A DNA stretch of 64,000 nt from Leptospira vanthielii serovar Holland str. Waz Holland = ATCC 700522 (GCF_000332455.1 NZ_AOGY02000077.1:62001-126000), one strand, 5' to 3'; shown: positions 1-10,157, counted from the stretch's first letter. Numbers and translations: made by a program. Notes: a model not told the origin generated them from the sequence alone.

Positions 1-637
1 GAAGATCCTTACCCTCCTTGGAGATTCCCATGGCTTTGTCTTGAATTCCCCCAAGAGACGCATAACTAGACTTAAACGAAAAAATACCTGATTCTACAAG
101 TTCTCTTTCCATATCCAACCAAAGCATTTGTGGATGGTTGGCACCAAATTGTGATGCGGAAGCACTGGATATAATGATTGGTTTGAGTTTTAAGGTATCT
201 AACGCTGCAAATAAACAGATATTGAGAGCAGGAAAAGATCCTGATACGGCCACTGCCACCGTATCACCTTCTTCCAATTTTGCTTTTTTTAGAAATTGGA
301 TCATAACGGCTGCAAAGTTTGGATTGATGGATGTTTGTTTCGCTGATAGTGAACCACTATTGCTTGTAACGGGTGTTAGAAATTCTCCGATGAATCCAGA
401 ATTGGTTGGATCTAATTCTTTATAATCTGGTTTTTTATGTTTTAGAAGTTCGGGTTTTAAAATTTGGAATCCACGTTCGGCAAGTTTTGCGGCATGGAGT
501 TTTTTTTTGAAATAGGATTGTTCCTTTTTTACCTTACAAGTTTCGATTAACAAAAGACCTAAGATTCCTAAAATTGCTAATAGAAAAAGTGCGATCCGAG
601 AATGTTTCCACGGCGACCAATAAATTTTAGTCATCAT
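1..637 (-). CDS. pgsW: PgsW-like poly-gamma-glutamate system protein (3' end outside window)
   Basis: About 212 codons are visible; the C-terminus lies beyond the window. The protein starts at an ATG overlapping the pgsC stop codon (ATGATG/TGA). It has a short basic N-terminus, one hydrophobic segment at about residues 14-32, then a soluble extracytoplasmic region containing DTVAVAVSGSFPALN. The assignment as the accessory protein of a poly-gamma-glutamate synthesis or export system rests mostly on position directly after pgsB and pgsC and on the membrane-anchored layout. The exact biochemical role of PgsW-type proteins is not known to me. Confidence 0.6.
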   Translation of the reverse strand, partial: MMTKIYWSPWKHSRIALFLLAILGILGLLLIETCKVKKEQSYFKKKLHAAKLAERGFQILKPELLKHKKPDYKELDPTNSGFIGEFLTPVTSNSGSLSAKQTSINPNFAAVMIQFLKKAKLEEGDTVAVAVSGSFPALNICLFAALDTLKLKPIIISSASASQFGANHPQMLWLDMERELVESGIFSFKSSYASLGGIQDKAMGISKEGKDL

Positions 638-1098
638 AATGTTTCTAACTCTGTACCCAAGATGAAAATCAGAAGAATTTTTACAAATATAGCGGCAAGG
701 ATAAGCACAGATGTTGTTTCTAATACACCTTGTCTTTCATACCAAACAGCGATCAGACCTGGAATGATAAATCCTATTCCTCTTACTTCTGAAAGATAAG
801 AAATATCTATATCTGGAAGAATTTGGTAATTGAGAAGGTATCCGAAAAAATAACCGAATAACAAAATAAAGACGATTTTTCTTTTTCCAAAAATAAGTAA
901 AAAATTAGATAATAGTTCTACACAAATATAGGAAAGTAATGCTATCAGAAAGGTGAGAGCAATGTTCTTGGGATTATTTAACGATAGAGCTAAATATCCC
1001 GGCACAACGAGCCCAGTTCCAAGAATACCAAACAATTCCGAAAATACTAAACTAACAACAAGACTCAGTCCGATAGAAAGTGGAAGAATTTCATTCAT
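634..1098 (-). CDS. pgsC: Poly-gamma-glutamate biosynthesis protein PgsC/CapC
   Basis: This is a 154-residue, very hydrophobic integral membrane protein with about five predicted helices, the usual size and layout of PgsC/CapC. The N-terminal part (GLVVPGYLALSLNNPKNIA) and the later segment GFIIPGLIAVWYERQG fit the family. PgsC acts with the ligase PgsB in the inner membrane to polymerise glutamate through gamma-amide bonds and pass the polymer outward. The gene overlaps pgsB by 8 bases and the downstream pgsW-like gene by 4 bases, so the three are probably translationally coupled. Confidence 0.85.
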   Translation of the reverse strand: MNEILPLSIGLSLVVSLVFSELFGILGTGLVVPGYLALSLNNPKNIALTFLIALLSYICVELLSNFLLIFGKRKIVFILLFGYFFGYLLNYQILPDIDISYLSEVRGIGFIIPGLIAVWYERQGVLETTSVLILAAIFVKILLIFILGTELETL

Positions 1099-2287
1099 TG
1101 GTTTGTTCCGACCTGTTTTTCAGATATAAAGATAAATCCATTCCGAGTCCCACTATATTTCCAATCCCAAAAACCATAGATTGTTTTGGTAGAATAGAAA
1201 GTAAAGATTCAAAAATTTCATCTAAACTTAAATGTTCCCATACAAAGATAGGTATGTCTTTTTTGGAATAAGACTTTAGATATTTAAACGCAAGAGAAGT
1301 GGAAGATCCAATCAAAATGACTGCTTCGTATCCTTCCCAATTAGCAAACTCTTTGGCCAATTGGCGACTTCGTTCCGGTCTATCATCTCTTGTATGAAAT
1401 AAGATGAAACGTTTGTTGTATTGTGGGTATCTTTCAATGACGGATGACCAAATCAGTTTTGTGCTATCGGGGTCGTTTGCTGCCATAGCATTGGCATAAA
1501 TAAATTCCTTCCCAAAAAAATGAATAGGAGAAACAGAGAGTGCTCCTGGATCTGGATTTACTTTCCACATTGATTCCAGCGCTTTTTTTCGATCCACTCC
1601 TAGTAATTCGCAGACCCTTAGAGCTAGATATACATTCTCTTTGTGTTCCCAATAAGAAAAATTTGCCATCTCTTCATCGGTGATGGTTTGCACTGATTCT
1701 TCTTGGATTAAAATTGCTTTCGATTTTCGATCCTTACAAACTTCGAGGATGAGTGATTCAAACATTGTTGGCCCAGCGATTAGTGTTCCTTTCACTGGAC
1801 AAGCAGATAATAATGATTTGGCGACATCGACTAAATCGGGCCCCATCACCTCCAAGTGATCTTCTCTAATGTTTGTAATCACTCCAATGTCTGATTTTAA
1901 AATTTGTCCTTCACTGGCCCATTGGTAACGGGGTTCTAAGGCCATACATTCTAAAACGACAATTTCTGCACCCATCCGTTCGGCCTTTTTTAGAATTTTA
2001 ATTTGTTCTAAAATAGATGGCTTTCCAAATCGAGATATAGACTCTTCGGATCCGTCGGGAAAAATCATTCTCGCCATACTTCCCGTTGTTTTTGCAAAAA
2101 CCGATATTCCAGCAGCGGAAAGTCCTGCTCGTATAAGTCTTGTTACGCTAGACTTCCCTCTGGTTCCATTTACATGAATTCTGTGTTTGAACTTTTTTAA
2201 GGTACGATTGTGTAGAAAATATTCAAAAATATAATAAAGTATTAAAATAAGGATAATGAGGAAAAAGAGAAAAGCGTTTGGTTTCAT
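1091..2287 (-). CDS. pgsB: Poly-gamma-glutamate synthase PgsB/CapB, ATP-dependent ligase
   Basis: 398 residues. One N-terminal membrane helix (residues 4-24) is followed by a Mur-ligase-like ATPase domain. The P-loop HVNGTRGKSSVTR lies at about residues 39-51 and the Mur-ligase-type segment VITNIREDHLEVMG follows. PgsB uses ATP to activate the terminal glutamate for gamma-linked elongation. It is the first gene of the pgsB-pgsC-pgsW-like operon. No glutamate racemase, pgsA or pgsE and no depolymerase is visible, so polymer release or stereochemistry would need genes elsewhere or past the left edge. Confidence 0.88.
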   Translation of the reverse strand: MKPNAFLFFLIILILILYYIFEYFLHNRTLKKFKHRIHVNGTRGKSSVTRLIRAGLSAAGISVFAKTTGSMARMIFPDGSEESISRFGKPSILEQIKILKKAERMGAEIVVLECMALEPRYQWASEGQILKSDIGVITNIREDHLEVMGPDLVDVAKSLLSACPVKGTLIAGPTMFESLILEVCKDRKSKAILIQEESVQTITDEEMANFSYWEHKENVYLALRVCELLGVDRKKALESMWKVNPDPGALSVSPIHFFGKEFIYANAMAANDPDSTKLIWSSVIERYPQYNKRFILFHTRDDRPERSRQLAKEFANWEGYEAVILIGSSTSLAFKYLKSYSKKDIPIFVWEHLSLDEIFESLLSILPKQSMVFGIGNIVGLGMDLSLYLKNRSEQTNE

Positions 2288-2306
2288 CTGAATTTTTCGG
2301 GATGAT

Positions 2307-2327
2307 ACATTTCCTTCAAGGGAATGT
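2307..2327. repeat. Inverted repeat in the divergent pgsB / phosphatase intergenic region
   Basis: ACATTTCC and GGGAATGT form an 8-bp stem (one T-G pair) around a TTCAA loop. It lies 20-40 bases upstream of the pgsB start in the 84-bp gap to the divergent phosphatase gene. It could be an operator or a 5'-UTR hairpin for pgsB. No clear -35/-10 pair was recognised in the gap. Confidence 0.35.
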
Positions 2328-2371
2328 CATTTGATTGTAACTCAAAACTGAGAAGATTCACGTAGGTTTCT

Positions 2372-4768
2372 ATGAGCATACGTTACAAATTCTTATTAAT
2401 ATTGAGTGTGAGTCAAATTCTTCTTGTAATTGCGCTCACAACTAGCTTCGCCTATCTTTTGCAATCGGTCAAAAATATTCCACAAACTCAGCGAGCAGAA
2501 GATCTCTCCCGGAATTTTCAAAGAGAACTGGAATTTAAGGAAGAAAAACTCCGTTTATTATTAGAAGAAATCACTTTTAACGCACAAACTCGTGGAATTT
2601 TGCAAAGGGGTCTTACGGATCGATCCGTTTTATCGAAAGAACTCCCTTATTTACAACAAATTCTAAAAAGATACGGCCTTTCTATTTTTGAAATTGGAGA
2701 CAACCAAGGAAAGGTATTGTTTCGTGTACATCGTCCCAAAGACTTTGGAGATGATAAAAAAAACCAACCTATCATTCGGAATGCACTGAATGGAGAGGCA
2801 ACCGCGGCTTTGGAGGATGGACATAGTGGGCTTGGATTTCGATTGGCAGCACCACTTTTTGGTAGAGGGACCCTACTTATAGGTCAGGTAGTGGATGATA
2901 ATTTTACAAAGACTATCTCCAAAGATAACAGAATCCATTTAGCAATCTTTCAAGAAGGTAAGGTTAAAACCATCGGTTCGGATATGATCCGTTTGGTGAT
3001 GAATGAAAATCCCAGTTTGTTAATGGAGGAACAACGCTTCCATTTTCAAGATAAACCATACTATATGGTTAAAATTCCTTATGCCGGTAAGTCCCAATCG
3101 GTAAAACAATTAGTATTCCATGTGATGATTGATGAAAATGAAGTGGAATCCAAAACATGGAGAATTTGGTCCTTTTTTGTTGTCGCATCGCTCGTATTAT
3201 GTGGTGTCATTTTCCTTATATCCTTTTTGTTTTCAAGGGATATGGTGGAAGCAATCAAACTTCTCACAACAGCGATGGTGGACTTGGACCAGTGGAAACC
3301 AGAAACTTTGCCAACACATAGAAGTGATGAAATTGGTCAGATGGGAAGAGTTTTTGTTGGAATGAAGGAAGAGTTAGCAGAACACCAAAATCATTTAGAA
3401 GAAATGGTAAACTTAAGAACCAGAGAACTAAATGAAACTCTATCTGAGATGCAAAAACTTCAAGACAAACAAGATGGAGATTATTTTTTAACTTCACTTC
3501 TTATTAAACCTTTAAGTGGTTCTTTTTCAAAATCAGAAACAGTGTCTGTTAAAATTTTTGAACGTCAGATGAAACAATTCAAATTTAGAAATAAACAATC
3601 GGAAATCGGAGGAGATCTTTCCGTTTCTGATTCGATTTATTTGATGGGTAAAAAATATACCGTCTTCTTAAATGCCGATGCCATGGGTAAATCCATCCAA
3701 GGGGCGGGTGGTGCCCTTGTTATGGGAACAGTATTAAAATCCATTATTACAAGAACACAAAAACTACGTTATATGCAAGATAGGCATCCTGAACGATGGC
3801 TGAAAGAATGTTTTCAGGAAGTTCATAACGTTTTCATTAGTTTCGACGGTCACATGTTACTTTCCGCCATACTAGGATTAGTTGATGAGGAAACAGGAAC
3901 TTTATATTATATTAATGCAGAACATCCTTGGATTGTTTTGTATCGAGATGGGAATGCAAGTTTTCTTGAGAATGAACATTCTTTAAGAAAGATTGGTTTT
4001 ACCGAGATGAGTGGGGACGAAGTGGTGATTCAAATTTACCCTTTGCGTCCTGGCGATGTTTTGATTTTGGGGTCGGATGGGCGTGATGATTTATTTGTAG
4101 GCCAATCTGGTGGAAACCGAGTGATCAATGACGACGAAACTATTTTTCTTAGACATGTCTCTGAAGGTGGTGGCGACTTAAATCAAATCTGTAAAGTCAT
4201 GTTACAATTTGGGGATTTAACAGATGATTTGAGTTTGATGCGGATTGCATTTTTAGAAGAAGTTGCTTATGCTGCCAAGGAATCAACAAAACCAAATGTT
4301 TACTATCAGATGTTGGGAGAAGGGATTCAATCTTATCGTCATGGAGAATGGAACAATGCCATCTTTGCCTTAGAACTAGCATTAGATTCCGAACCAGATG
4401 ATCTCTATTGTTTAAGAGAATTATCTAAATTGTATATGAAATCAAAAGATTATGAAAAGGCAATTGAACTTGCCAATCGTTACTTACAATTGAATCCGGG
4501 AGATACTGACTTTTTATTTTATATTGCCTATGCCCACAAACAAAGAAGAGATTTTGTTTTAGCAACAGATTTTGCAGAAAGACTTCGATTTAGAGATCCT
4601 AAAAATTTCAATAACCTATTGTTACTTGCAGAGATTTTAATGCACAGAAGGGACATTGAACGTTCGAAAGAAGTGCTCCTTGCTTTGCAAGAAATGGCAC
4701 CCGAGAACCCAAAGGTTCAGAAGTTAAAAAACTTTTGGAAGAAAATGGTGACTACTTCAGTCAGTTAA
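2372..4768 (+). CDS. Membrane sensor SpoIIE-type PP2C phosphatase with HAMP and C-terminal TPRs
   Basis: 798 residues. A membrane helix at about residues 7-29 is followed by an extracytoplasmic sensor region (30-265), a second helix (266-287), a HAMP linker, and a SpoIIE/RsbU-type PP2C domain at about 400-625 with metal-binding-type segments IGGDLSV and FLNADAMGKS and the late segment LILGSDGRDDL. The C-terminal 160 residues form TPRs. Such phosphatases dephosphorylate STAS anti-anti-sigma factors in partner switching, in response to an external cue. A STAS gene lies convergently 1 base beyond the stop, an attractive but unproven partner. The true start could be the given ATG; upstream sequence gives no strong alternative. 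Confidence 0.88.
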   Translation: MSIRYKFLLILSVSQILLVIALTTSFAYLLQSVKNIPQTQRAEDLSRNFQRELEFKEEKLRLLLEEITFNAQTRGILQRGLTDRSVLSKELPYLQQILKRYGLSIFEIGDNQGKVLFRVHRPKDFGDDKKNQPIIRNALNGEATAALEDGHSGLGFRLAAPLFGRGTLLIGQVVDDNFTKTISKDNRIHLAIFQEGKVKTIGSDMIRLVMNENPSLLMEEQRFHFQDKPYYMVKIPYAGKSQSVKQLVFHVMIDENEVESKTWRIWSFFVVASLVLCGVIFLISFLFSRDMVEAIKLLTTAMVDLDQWKPETLPTHRSDEIGQMGRVFVGMKEELAEHQNHLEEMVNLRTRELNETLSEMQKLQDKQDGDYFLTSLLIKPLSGSFSKSETVSVKIFERQMKQFKFRNKQSEIGGDLSVSDSIYLMGKKYTVFLNADAMGKSIQGAGGALVMGTVLKSIITRTQKLRYMQDRHPERWLKECFQEVHNVFISFDGHMLLSAILGLVDEETGTLYYINAEHPWIVLYRDGNASFLENEHSLRKIGFTEMSGDEVVIQIYPLRPGDVLILGSDGRDDLFVGQSGGNRVINDDETIFLRHVSEGGGDLNQICKVMLQFGDLTDDLSLMRIAFLEEVAYAAKESTKPNVYYQMLGEGIQSYRHGEWNNAIFALELALDSEPDDLYCLRELSKLYMKSKDYEKAIELANRYLQLNPGDTDFLFYIAYAHKQRRDFVLATDFAERLRFRDPKNFNNLLLLAEILMHRRDIERSKEVLLALQEMAPENPKVQKLKNFWKKMVTTSVS

Positions 4769-4769
4769 G

Positions 4770-5105
4770 TTATTTGAAGGAATTGACTGCTTCTTCCGTA
4801 CTTTCAAAAATTTGAATGACGGAAGAGATTTTTGAAATACGAAAAATTTGCCTGATGGTTTTGGATACGTTTACAATTCGTAAACCTCCACCTAACTCTG
4901 ATAATTTATCATTTAGGGACATGATGAGTCCAAATCCAGAAGAATCGATAAAACTAACCCCTTCCAAATCAAAGATAAACCGATGTTCTTCTTGGGACGC
5001 AGATTCTTTGATACGTTCTTTAAGAATGCCGGCATTTAACATATCTAAGTTGCCGAACAATTTCAGAACAACAATGCCGCTGAATTTAGATTCTGTATAT
5101 TCCAT
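4770..5105 (-). CDS. STAS-domain anti-sigma factor antagonist
   Basis: 111 residues, a single STAS domain. The phosphorylatable serine is Ser55 in the motif FIDSSGFGL, equivalent to the regulatory serine of SpoIIAA/RsbV. When unphosphorylated, proteins of this family bind anti-sigma kinases and release sigma factor or another output. It lies tail-to-tail with a SpoIIE-type phosphatase, which could be its activator. No anti-sigma kinase gene (GHKL, RsbW-like) is in the window, so the target is unknown. Confidence 0.88.
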   Translation of the reverse strand: MEYTESKFSGIVVLKLFGNLDMLNAGILKERIKESASQEEHRFIFDLEGVSFIDSSGFGLIMSLNDKLSELGGGLRIVNVSKTIRQIFRISKISSVIQIFESTEEAVNSFK

Positions 5106-5149
5106 TGAACCGGTTTGAGAATAGCCAATTTGGGGAATCGGTCAATAGA

Positions 5150-7198
5150 TTAATTGACGAACTTATCCCATTTTTCGTCGACTGAAATGGATCTTAGAAT
5201 TCGCCAAATCAGCTTGGAACCATTTTCCGAATTGGTCATAATGACCACTCCATACCCTTTTTCTGTATTGAAAAGGGCAAGCGACTTATGTCCCTTTGTG
5301 TGACCCCCATGGAAAAAATATTCCGTTTTACCAGTGCGGTTTAGGAAGAATCCATGAGCTACCAGTGCATGAACGGTAAGGTTTGCTGCACTCATTTTGG
5401 GTGAAAGTAAATACTCTGCAGATTCTTTGGAAAGAAAGTTTGATTTCCCTTGTTTTGCTTTTGCCACTTCCGAAAATAAAAGACCTACTTCTTCTGGTGT
5501 TGTCCAAAGTCCTCCAGAGGAAAGTTCCGGTGTGACAAATGCTTTTTGCGGAAGTATGTTTCCTAGTTCATCATATCCATCACAACGATCCTCATTGATA
5601 GAAAGATTTTGGCGAAATGTGCTTCTTGTCATGTGTAAGGGTTGGAAAAGAACTTCAGACATAAGATTATGAAATGATTTTCCCGTTCGTTCGGTTAGGA
5701 TTTCTTGAACGATGCTGTACCCACCACCGGAATACCTAGACTTGGTTCCTGGTTTGTAATATAGTTTTAAACCGTTCCCTTTGGTTGTGTTTGTATCCTT
5801 TAACTCACGCAGGTGTTTTTTTCCAGAGTTGATGGGATCGTCCCAATTTCCTTTTTCGGTAAGTCCACTTGTATGCGATAGGATTAAGTCAAGATTAACA
5901 ACGGATCTTCTTTTCCCTTTGGGGACGGACACTTTGTATTGTTTTAGTTTTCCGATCCAATTCGAATATAAATCTATTTGGCCTGATTCAACTAATCGTA
6001 GTGTTGCGGTTGCTGTCATTGTTTTGGAAAGAGACCCGGCACGAAAAAGTGTATGTTGGAATTTTGTTCCATACATTTTTTTCCAACTTAATCCATAATT
6101 TCTGAAAACAGCAATGCCAAGGGAAGGGACTTTTTCTTCGTTCATTAAATCTTCAATGTATACTTCATTTGGAAGATTAGATTTCTTCTTAAGGTTTAAT
6201 TTTTTAGCTTCAAAAATAATTTCTGTGAGGGCCGATTTGACAGAAGACAAGTCTCCTTTACTACTTCCATAGGGGCTGATGATTGTGATGAAGATTCTAC
6301 TTTTTAAGTCATGATAAATAAAATTAGAAATTCCCTTTTCTTTGCCGTAAGTCCAATAAAAATAATCCCCAACAAACACTCCTTCGCCAAAGGCAATCGG
6401 ATCTTCGGATATAGGATCAGACAATATCGTTTTTGTGATGATTGTATCTCTAGATAGTTTGGAGATTAGTTTTGGTTTTTTAAGTTCTAAACTGAAAATA
6501 GAAAGGTCTTCTGGTGTAGATTGAATTCCACTATTACCAATTAAAACTTCATTTGAATCTACGTTTGTGTTTCGAAAGCCAAGAGGAATAAAAATTTTTT
6601 CTTTTAGATAATGAGAATATGAAGTTCCTGAAACTTTTTCTATGATATAGGATAACAAAAGATAGTCGATCCGACTATACTTCCAATACTCTCCTGGAGG
6701 AAAGGTGGGTTTTAGTTTTGACTCCAAAAAAAATCGTTTGATATCCTCACGTTTTAAATGATTTTTTTCAGTATCAAAATTTGGGAGAAACTCGATGATT
6801 TTTGGTAATCCCGATGTATGGCGTAACAAGTGACCAATTGTAATCTTTGGATAAGGAAACCATTTTAAATGTTTTGAGACTGGATCAGTTAAGGAGATTT
6901 TTTTTTCTTCTTCTAATATGTGAATTGCAAAGGAAGTAAAAATTTTTGTTGATTCACCTAACGGGAAATTATGTTTCTTATAAAGTTGGTATCTTTTTCT
7001 CTTTTTACCAGCGTAAATGGATTCTCGAAAGAGGATGTTATCATCTTGAGAGATAAGGACAACACCTTGGAATCCTTCTTGTTTGATTTTTTTTCTGATT
7101 TTTTCCTTTGTTTCCTCAGAAAAAGAACCGATTCCGGACTCCGTGCAGTTAGTGATGAATAAACTGAAAAGAAGCCCAATGATAATTCGGAAATACAT
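5150..7198 (-). CDS. Lipoprotein with two tandem beta-lactamase-like serine hydrolase domains, first degenerate
   Basis: 682 residues. The N-terminus ends in the lipobox-like LFITNC (Cys18), so it is probably a lipoprotein. Domain 1 (about 35-335) has the fold signatures ITIGHLLRHTSGLP and PPGEYWKYSRIDY, but the SxxK nucleophile position reads GESTK (Glu82 in place of Ser, Lys85 kept) and the YxN motif reads YSR. Domain 2 (about 345-670) has a complete SLSK (Ser389, Lys392), the YSG motif at 489-491 and HTSGLT, so it can be catalytic. These families include penicillin-binding esterases and peptidases of cell-wall fragments; the substrate is unknown. It is transcribed towards the STAS gene and follows gpmI by 17 bases. 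Confidence 0.82.
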   Translation of the reverse strand: MYFRIIIGLLFSLFITNCTESGIGSFSEETKEKIRKKIKQEGFQGVVLISQDDNILFRESIYAGKKRKRYQLYKKHNFPLGESTKIFTSFAIHILEEEKKISLTDPVSKHLKWFPYPKITIGHLLRHTSGLPKIIEFLPNFDTEKNHLKREDIKRFFLESKLKPTFPPGEYWKYSRIDYLLLSYIIEKVSGTSYSHYLKEKIFIPLGFRNTNVDSNEVLIGNSGIQSTPEDLSIFSLELKKPKLISKLSRDTIITKTILSDPISEDPIAFGEGVFVGDYFYWTYGKEKGISNFIYHDLKSRIFITIISPYGSSKGDLSSVKSALTEIIFEAKKLNLKKKSNLPNEVYIEDLMNEEKVPSLGIAVFRNYGLSWKKMYGTKFQHTLFRAGSLSKTMTATATLRLVESGQIDLYSNWIGKLKQYKVSVPKGKRRSVVNLDLILSHTSGLTEKGNWDDPINSGKKHLRELKDTNTTKGNGLKLYYKPGTKSRYSGGGYSIVQEILTERTGKSFHNLMSEVLFQPLHMTRSTFRQNLSINEDRCDGYDELGNILPQKAFVTPELSSGGLWTTPEEVGLLFSEVAKAKQGKSNFLSKESAEYLLSPKMSAANLTVHALVAHGFFLNRTGKTEYFFHGGHTKGHKSLALFNTEKGYGVVIMTNSENGSKLIWRILRSISVDEKWDKFVN

Positions 7199-7215
7199 AA
7201 CTATTTTTTAAAGGC

Positions 7216-8868
7216 TTAGTCTCTTTTAATTAGACTTGGGTGGTATCCTTCCGGTGCATCAAATCCTAAAAGATCCATCATAGTGGCCGCAACATTGGCT
7301 AACCCTTTTTCATTTAAGTCCTGATTGAGCTTAATTTTTCCCTCGGGATCATAAAGAACAAATTGTACTGGGTTTAATGTATGGCTTGTTTTCGGAACAG
7401 GTTTTCCGTCTTTAGATGTTTCGGCCGTTCCTTTTTTGGTGAGTTGGTACATTTCGTCCGCATTTCCGTGGTCAGCCGTGATACATAGTACAGTTCCAGT
7501 TTCATCGCAGATTTTTTTGACTCTCTCTAAACATACATCCAGGTACTCCAAACCGCGAACCGTGGCATCCATATTTCCCGTATGGCCCACCATATCTCCG
7601 TTAGCATAATTGACTCTTAAAAATGGGAATTTATGAGATGTTAATGCGAGCACCAAATTATCAGTGATTTCCTTTGCTTTCATTTCAGGTTTTTGGTCAA
7701 AGGGAATGATGTCTGATTTTACTTCTTCGTAGGTTTCCAAAGATTGATTGAAATATCCAGACCTGTTCCCATTCCAAAAGAAGGTTACGTGTCCGTATTT
7801 TTGAGTTTCCGAAAGTGCATATTGCGCAATGCCTTCATTGGCAAAGTATTCACCCATCGTGCGATCAATCGTTGGAGGAGCAACTAAGTATTGTTTGGGG
7901 ATAAATAGATCTCCGTCGTATTGCATCATCCCTGCAAATTCAATTTTTGGGAATCGTTTTCGGTTGAAGTTGGTTAATGTTTCTTCTGTAAAGGCTCTTG
8001 AGATTTCGATAGCACGGTCACCACGAAAGTTAAAAAATACTACAGAATCATTATCTTCTACTTTACCAACTGGTTTACCGTTTGTATCGGTGATCACAAA
8101 TCCGGGGAGATACTGATCGATGACCGATGGATTTTCTTTTCGGAAGGTTTCGATTGCTTCTTTTGCAGAATTGAAATTACGACCCTCTCCTTCAACATGA
8201 TGGTTCCAACCTCTTTCCACCATAGACCAGTCGGCATCGTAACGATCCATGGTAAGTTCCATTCGTCCACCACCGGATGCAATTAAAATGTCGATCCCCT
8301 TTTTCCTATAGGAATCCAAATATTCCTCAAAAGGGTTTAGATAGTCTAACGCTGATTTTTCGGGAACATCCCTTCCATCTAAAAGAATATGAAGTCGTAT
8401 CTTTTTAATATCTTCTTTGATGGCTTTGTCTATCATAGCTTTTAGATGGTCGATATGGCTATGTACATTTCCATCTGAGAACAATCCTAGAAAATGAAAT
8501 GTGGATTGGTTGGATTTACAATTGGAAATGATTTTTTTCCAGATGGGGCCTACAAACAAATTTCCATTTTCTATTGATTGAGATACTAATTTGGCTCCTT
8601 GATCAAAAATCCTACCTGAACCTAAAACATTATGACCAACTTCCGAATTACCCATATCATCATCACTAGGCATTCCCACTGCGGTTCCATGTGCTTTTAA
8701 TAAAACGGTGGGGTGCGTTTTCCAAAGACCTTTTAAGACAGGCATTTGGGCCTTGGCAACGGCGTTTCCGTTTTCATATCCTTTTTCTGTAAACCCAACT
8801 CCATCTAAGACGATGAGTAAAACTTGTTTGGTGAGTGAACCGTTAGGCTTTTTTTTAAGAGTTAACAT
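7216..8868 (-). CDS. gpmI: 2,3-bisphosphoglycerate-independent phosphoglycerate mutase
   Basis: 550 residues, the usual length. It interconverts 3- and 2-phosphoglycerate in cytoplasmic glycolysis with Mn-dependent phosphoserine chemistry. The metal site [10 protein letters not shown] (Asp22), the catalytic Ser75 in MGNSEVGHN, and the late metal motifs [12 protein letters not shown] and [11 protein letters not shown] are all visible. The phosphatase and phosphotransferase domains are both present. Gene order and the 17-base gap suggest co-transcription with the downstream tandem serine hydrolase. Confidence 0.95.
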   Translation of the reverse strand: MLTLKKKPNGSLTKQVLLIVLDGVGFTEKGYENGNAVAKAQMPVLKGLWKTHPTVLLKAHGTAVGMPSDDDMGNSEVGHNVLGSGRIFDQGAKLVSQSIENGNLFVGPIWKKIISNCKSNQSTFHFLGLFSDGNVHSHIDHLKAMIDKAIKEDIKKIRLHILLDGRDVPEKSALDYLNPFEEYLDSYRKKGIDILIASGGGRMELTMDRYDADWSMVERGWNHHVEGEGRNFNSAKEAIETFRKENPSVIDQYLPGFVITDTNGKPVGKVEDNDSVVFFNFRGDRAIEISRAFTEETLTNFNRKRFPKIEFAGMMQYDGDLFIPKQYLVAPPTIDRTMGEYFANEGIAQYALSETQKYGHVTFFWNGNRSGYFNQSLETYEEVKSDIIPFDQKPEMKAKEITDNLVLALTSHKFPFLRVNYANGDMVGHTGNMDATVRGLEYLDVCLERVKKICDETGTVLCITADHGNADEMYQLTKKGTAETSKDGKPVPKTSHTLNPVQFVLYDPEGKIKLNQDLNEKGLANVAATMMDLLGFDAPEGYHPSLIKRD

Positions 8869-8903
8869 AAATTAGATTCCCCTGTCTTTTTCCACTTTGA
8901 GAT

Positions 8904-10157
8904 TTATTGAAGATTTTGCAACTGGAAGATATCGAAAGGTGTTAGTTCGACTGAACTTGGTATTGGATTGAGAAGTACATTCCCAAGATTGGAATCGTAA
9001 ACATAAATTCCTGGCCTTGTGAAATCCGTAGATCCAACCAACAATTTGCCTTCCTTTGTAAGCAATAATCCCGAGAGACTGATGCCAATATTCCCGGGGA
9101 TTTCCAATAACGTTCCAATGCGTTCACCGGTTCTCGGACGAAATGCTTGTATTGTTTTTGTAAATCCTGAATCAAGGACGGCCGCAAATCCCAATTCTTC
9201 ATTTTTGATTTGGAAAGCGAGGATATCTCCCCCGGCTGTTTCTTCAGCAAAGAGACGATTGGGATGGAATTGTCGATTGCTCAAACGAAAAGCAATGATC
9301 CCCGCATCGATTTGCGAAATAAAACCAACTCGTCCCACACAAGAAAAAACTAAATGAGGTTCCCCAAACAAATTTATTTTTTGAATTTTGGAACTTGGAT
9401 TTCTATACGGAAGAGTATAAACCGCCCTGATTTGATTTAAGTCCATATCGATTTCCACAAGATATGAGTCAGAGTTAGGTGGTAAATATCCCGATACATC
9501 ATTTCTGTCTAATCGTTGTAACAAGATGAATAAACTGGAACCTTCCTGGACCATATAAGAAGACTCAACGGAACTATCGGGAATTCCAGAGGTAGAAAAA
9601 GTTTCTCGAAGAGAAGTAAAAGAAACCGCGCCAATTTTAGTACCATTGGTTCTAGAATAAATTGCTAATTCATCTGAATTATAAAGACTAACAAAATACT
9701 TATCGTTCCAAACAGAAATGTCTTGCGGATTTTTTCCTTGACCAACACCAAACTCTTGTTCTGTTGTAAACCCGAGTTGAGGATTTAATACCTGAATGCT
9801 GTCACGATTCAAACGATTGACAATAAATACTCTGTCATTTGTGTATCTTCCGACTGCATCGGAATGGATGGGAATGGAAGTAGGGAAGGTCGTAAATGAG
9901 TTTGGTTCAAAAGTTTTAAACCTTCCACCGCTAGCAAAATCAGAAGTGACAACACCTACGGAACTGGGAGCTGCCGACAAAAATAAAAATTGAAATAGGT
10001 TAGGTTTCTCAATTTCCAATTGAGTGCATTGCACGAGAAAAAATGCACAGAGTAGAGTGAATCGAAAGCCAAGTTCGGGATTTATGCGTTGTTCGTTTAA
10101 CCGTGAGTAAGATTTGCGCGAAATTTGGATCCAATACCTGGTAGGTAATAACCGCAT
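8904..10157 (-). CDS. Beta-propeller lipoprotein downstream of a TonB receptor
   Basis: About 417 residues from the ATG at 10157. The signal is LLCAFFLVQC, giving a lipid-modified Cys near residue 45. The rest is beta-rich with repeated blades (DRVFIVNRLNRDSIQVLNP, KYFVSLYNSDELAIYSR, YIYV-like ends), resembling YncE-type seven-bladed propellers. The N-terminal 30 residues before the hydrophobic core are unusually long and arginine-rich. The reading frame also stays open upstream through the 63-bp repeats to an ATG at 10457 that overlaps the receptor stop codon (TAATG), so the start is uncertain. The pairing with a TonB receptor suggests surface ligand capture. Confidence 0.7.
   Translation of the reverse strand: MRLLPTRYWIQISRKSYSRLNEQRINPELGFRFTLLCAFFLVQCTQLEIEKPNLFQFLFLSAAPSSVGVVTSDFASGGRFKTFEPNSFTTFPTSIPIHSDAVGRYTNDRVFIVNRLNRDSIQVLNPQLGFTTEQEFGVGQGKNPQDISVWNDKYFVSLYNSDELAIYSRTNGTKIGAVSFTSLRETFSTSGIPDSSVESSYMVQEGSSLFILLQRLDRNDVSGYLPPNSDSYLVEIDMDLNQIRAVYTLPYRNPSSKIQKINLFGEPHLVFSCVGRVGFISQIDAGIIAFRLSNRQFHPNRLFAEETAGGDILAFQIKNEELGFAAVLDSGFTKTIQAFRPRTGERIGTLLEIPGNIGISLSGLLLTKEGKLLVGSTDFTRPGIYVYDSNLGNVLLNPIPSSVELTPFDIFQLQNLQ

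Noticed and set aside
1464..1652. Antisense and overlapping short frames throughout (for example inside pgsB)
   Set aside because: They lie inside confident genes in other frames and show no own domain or ribosome site.
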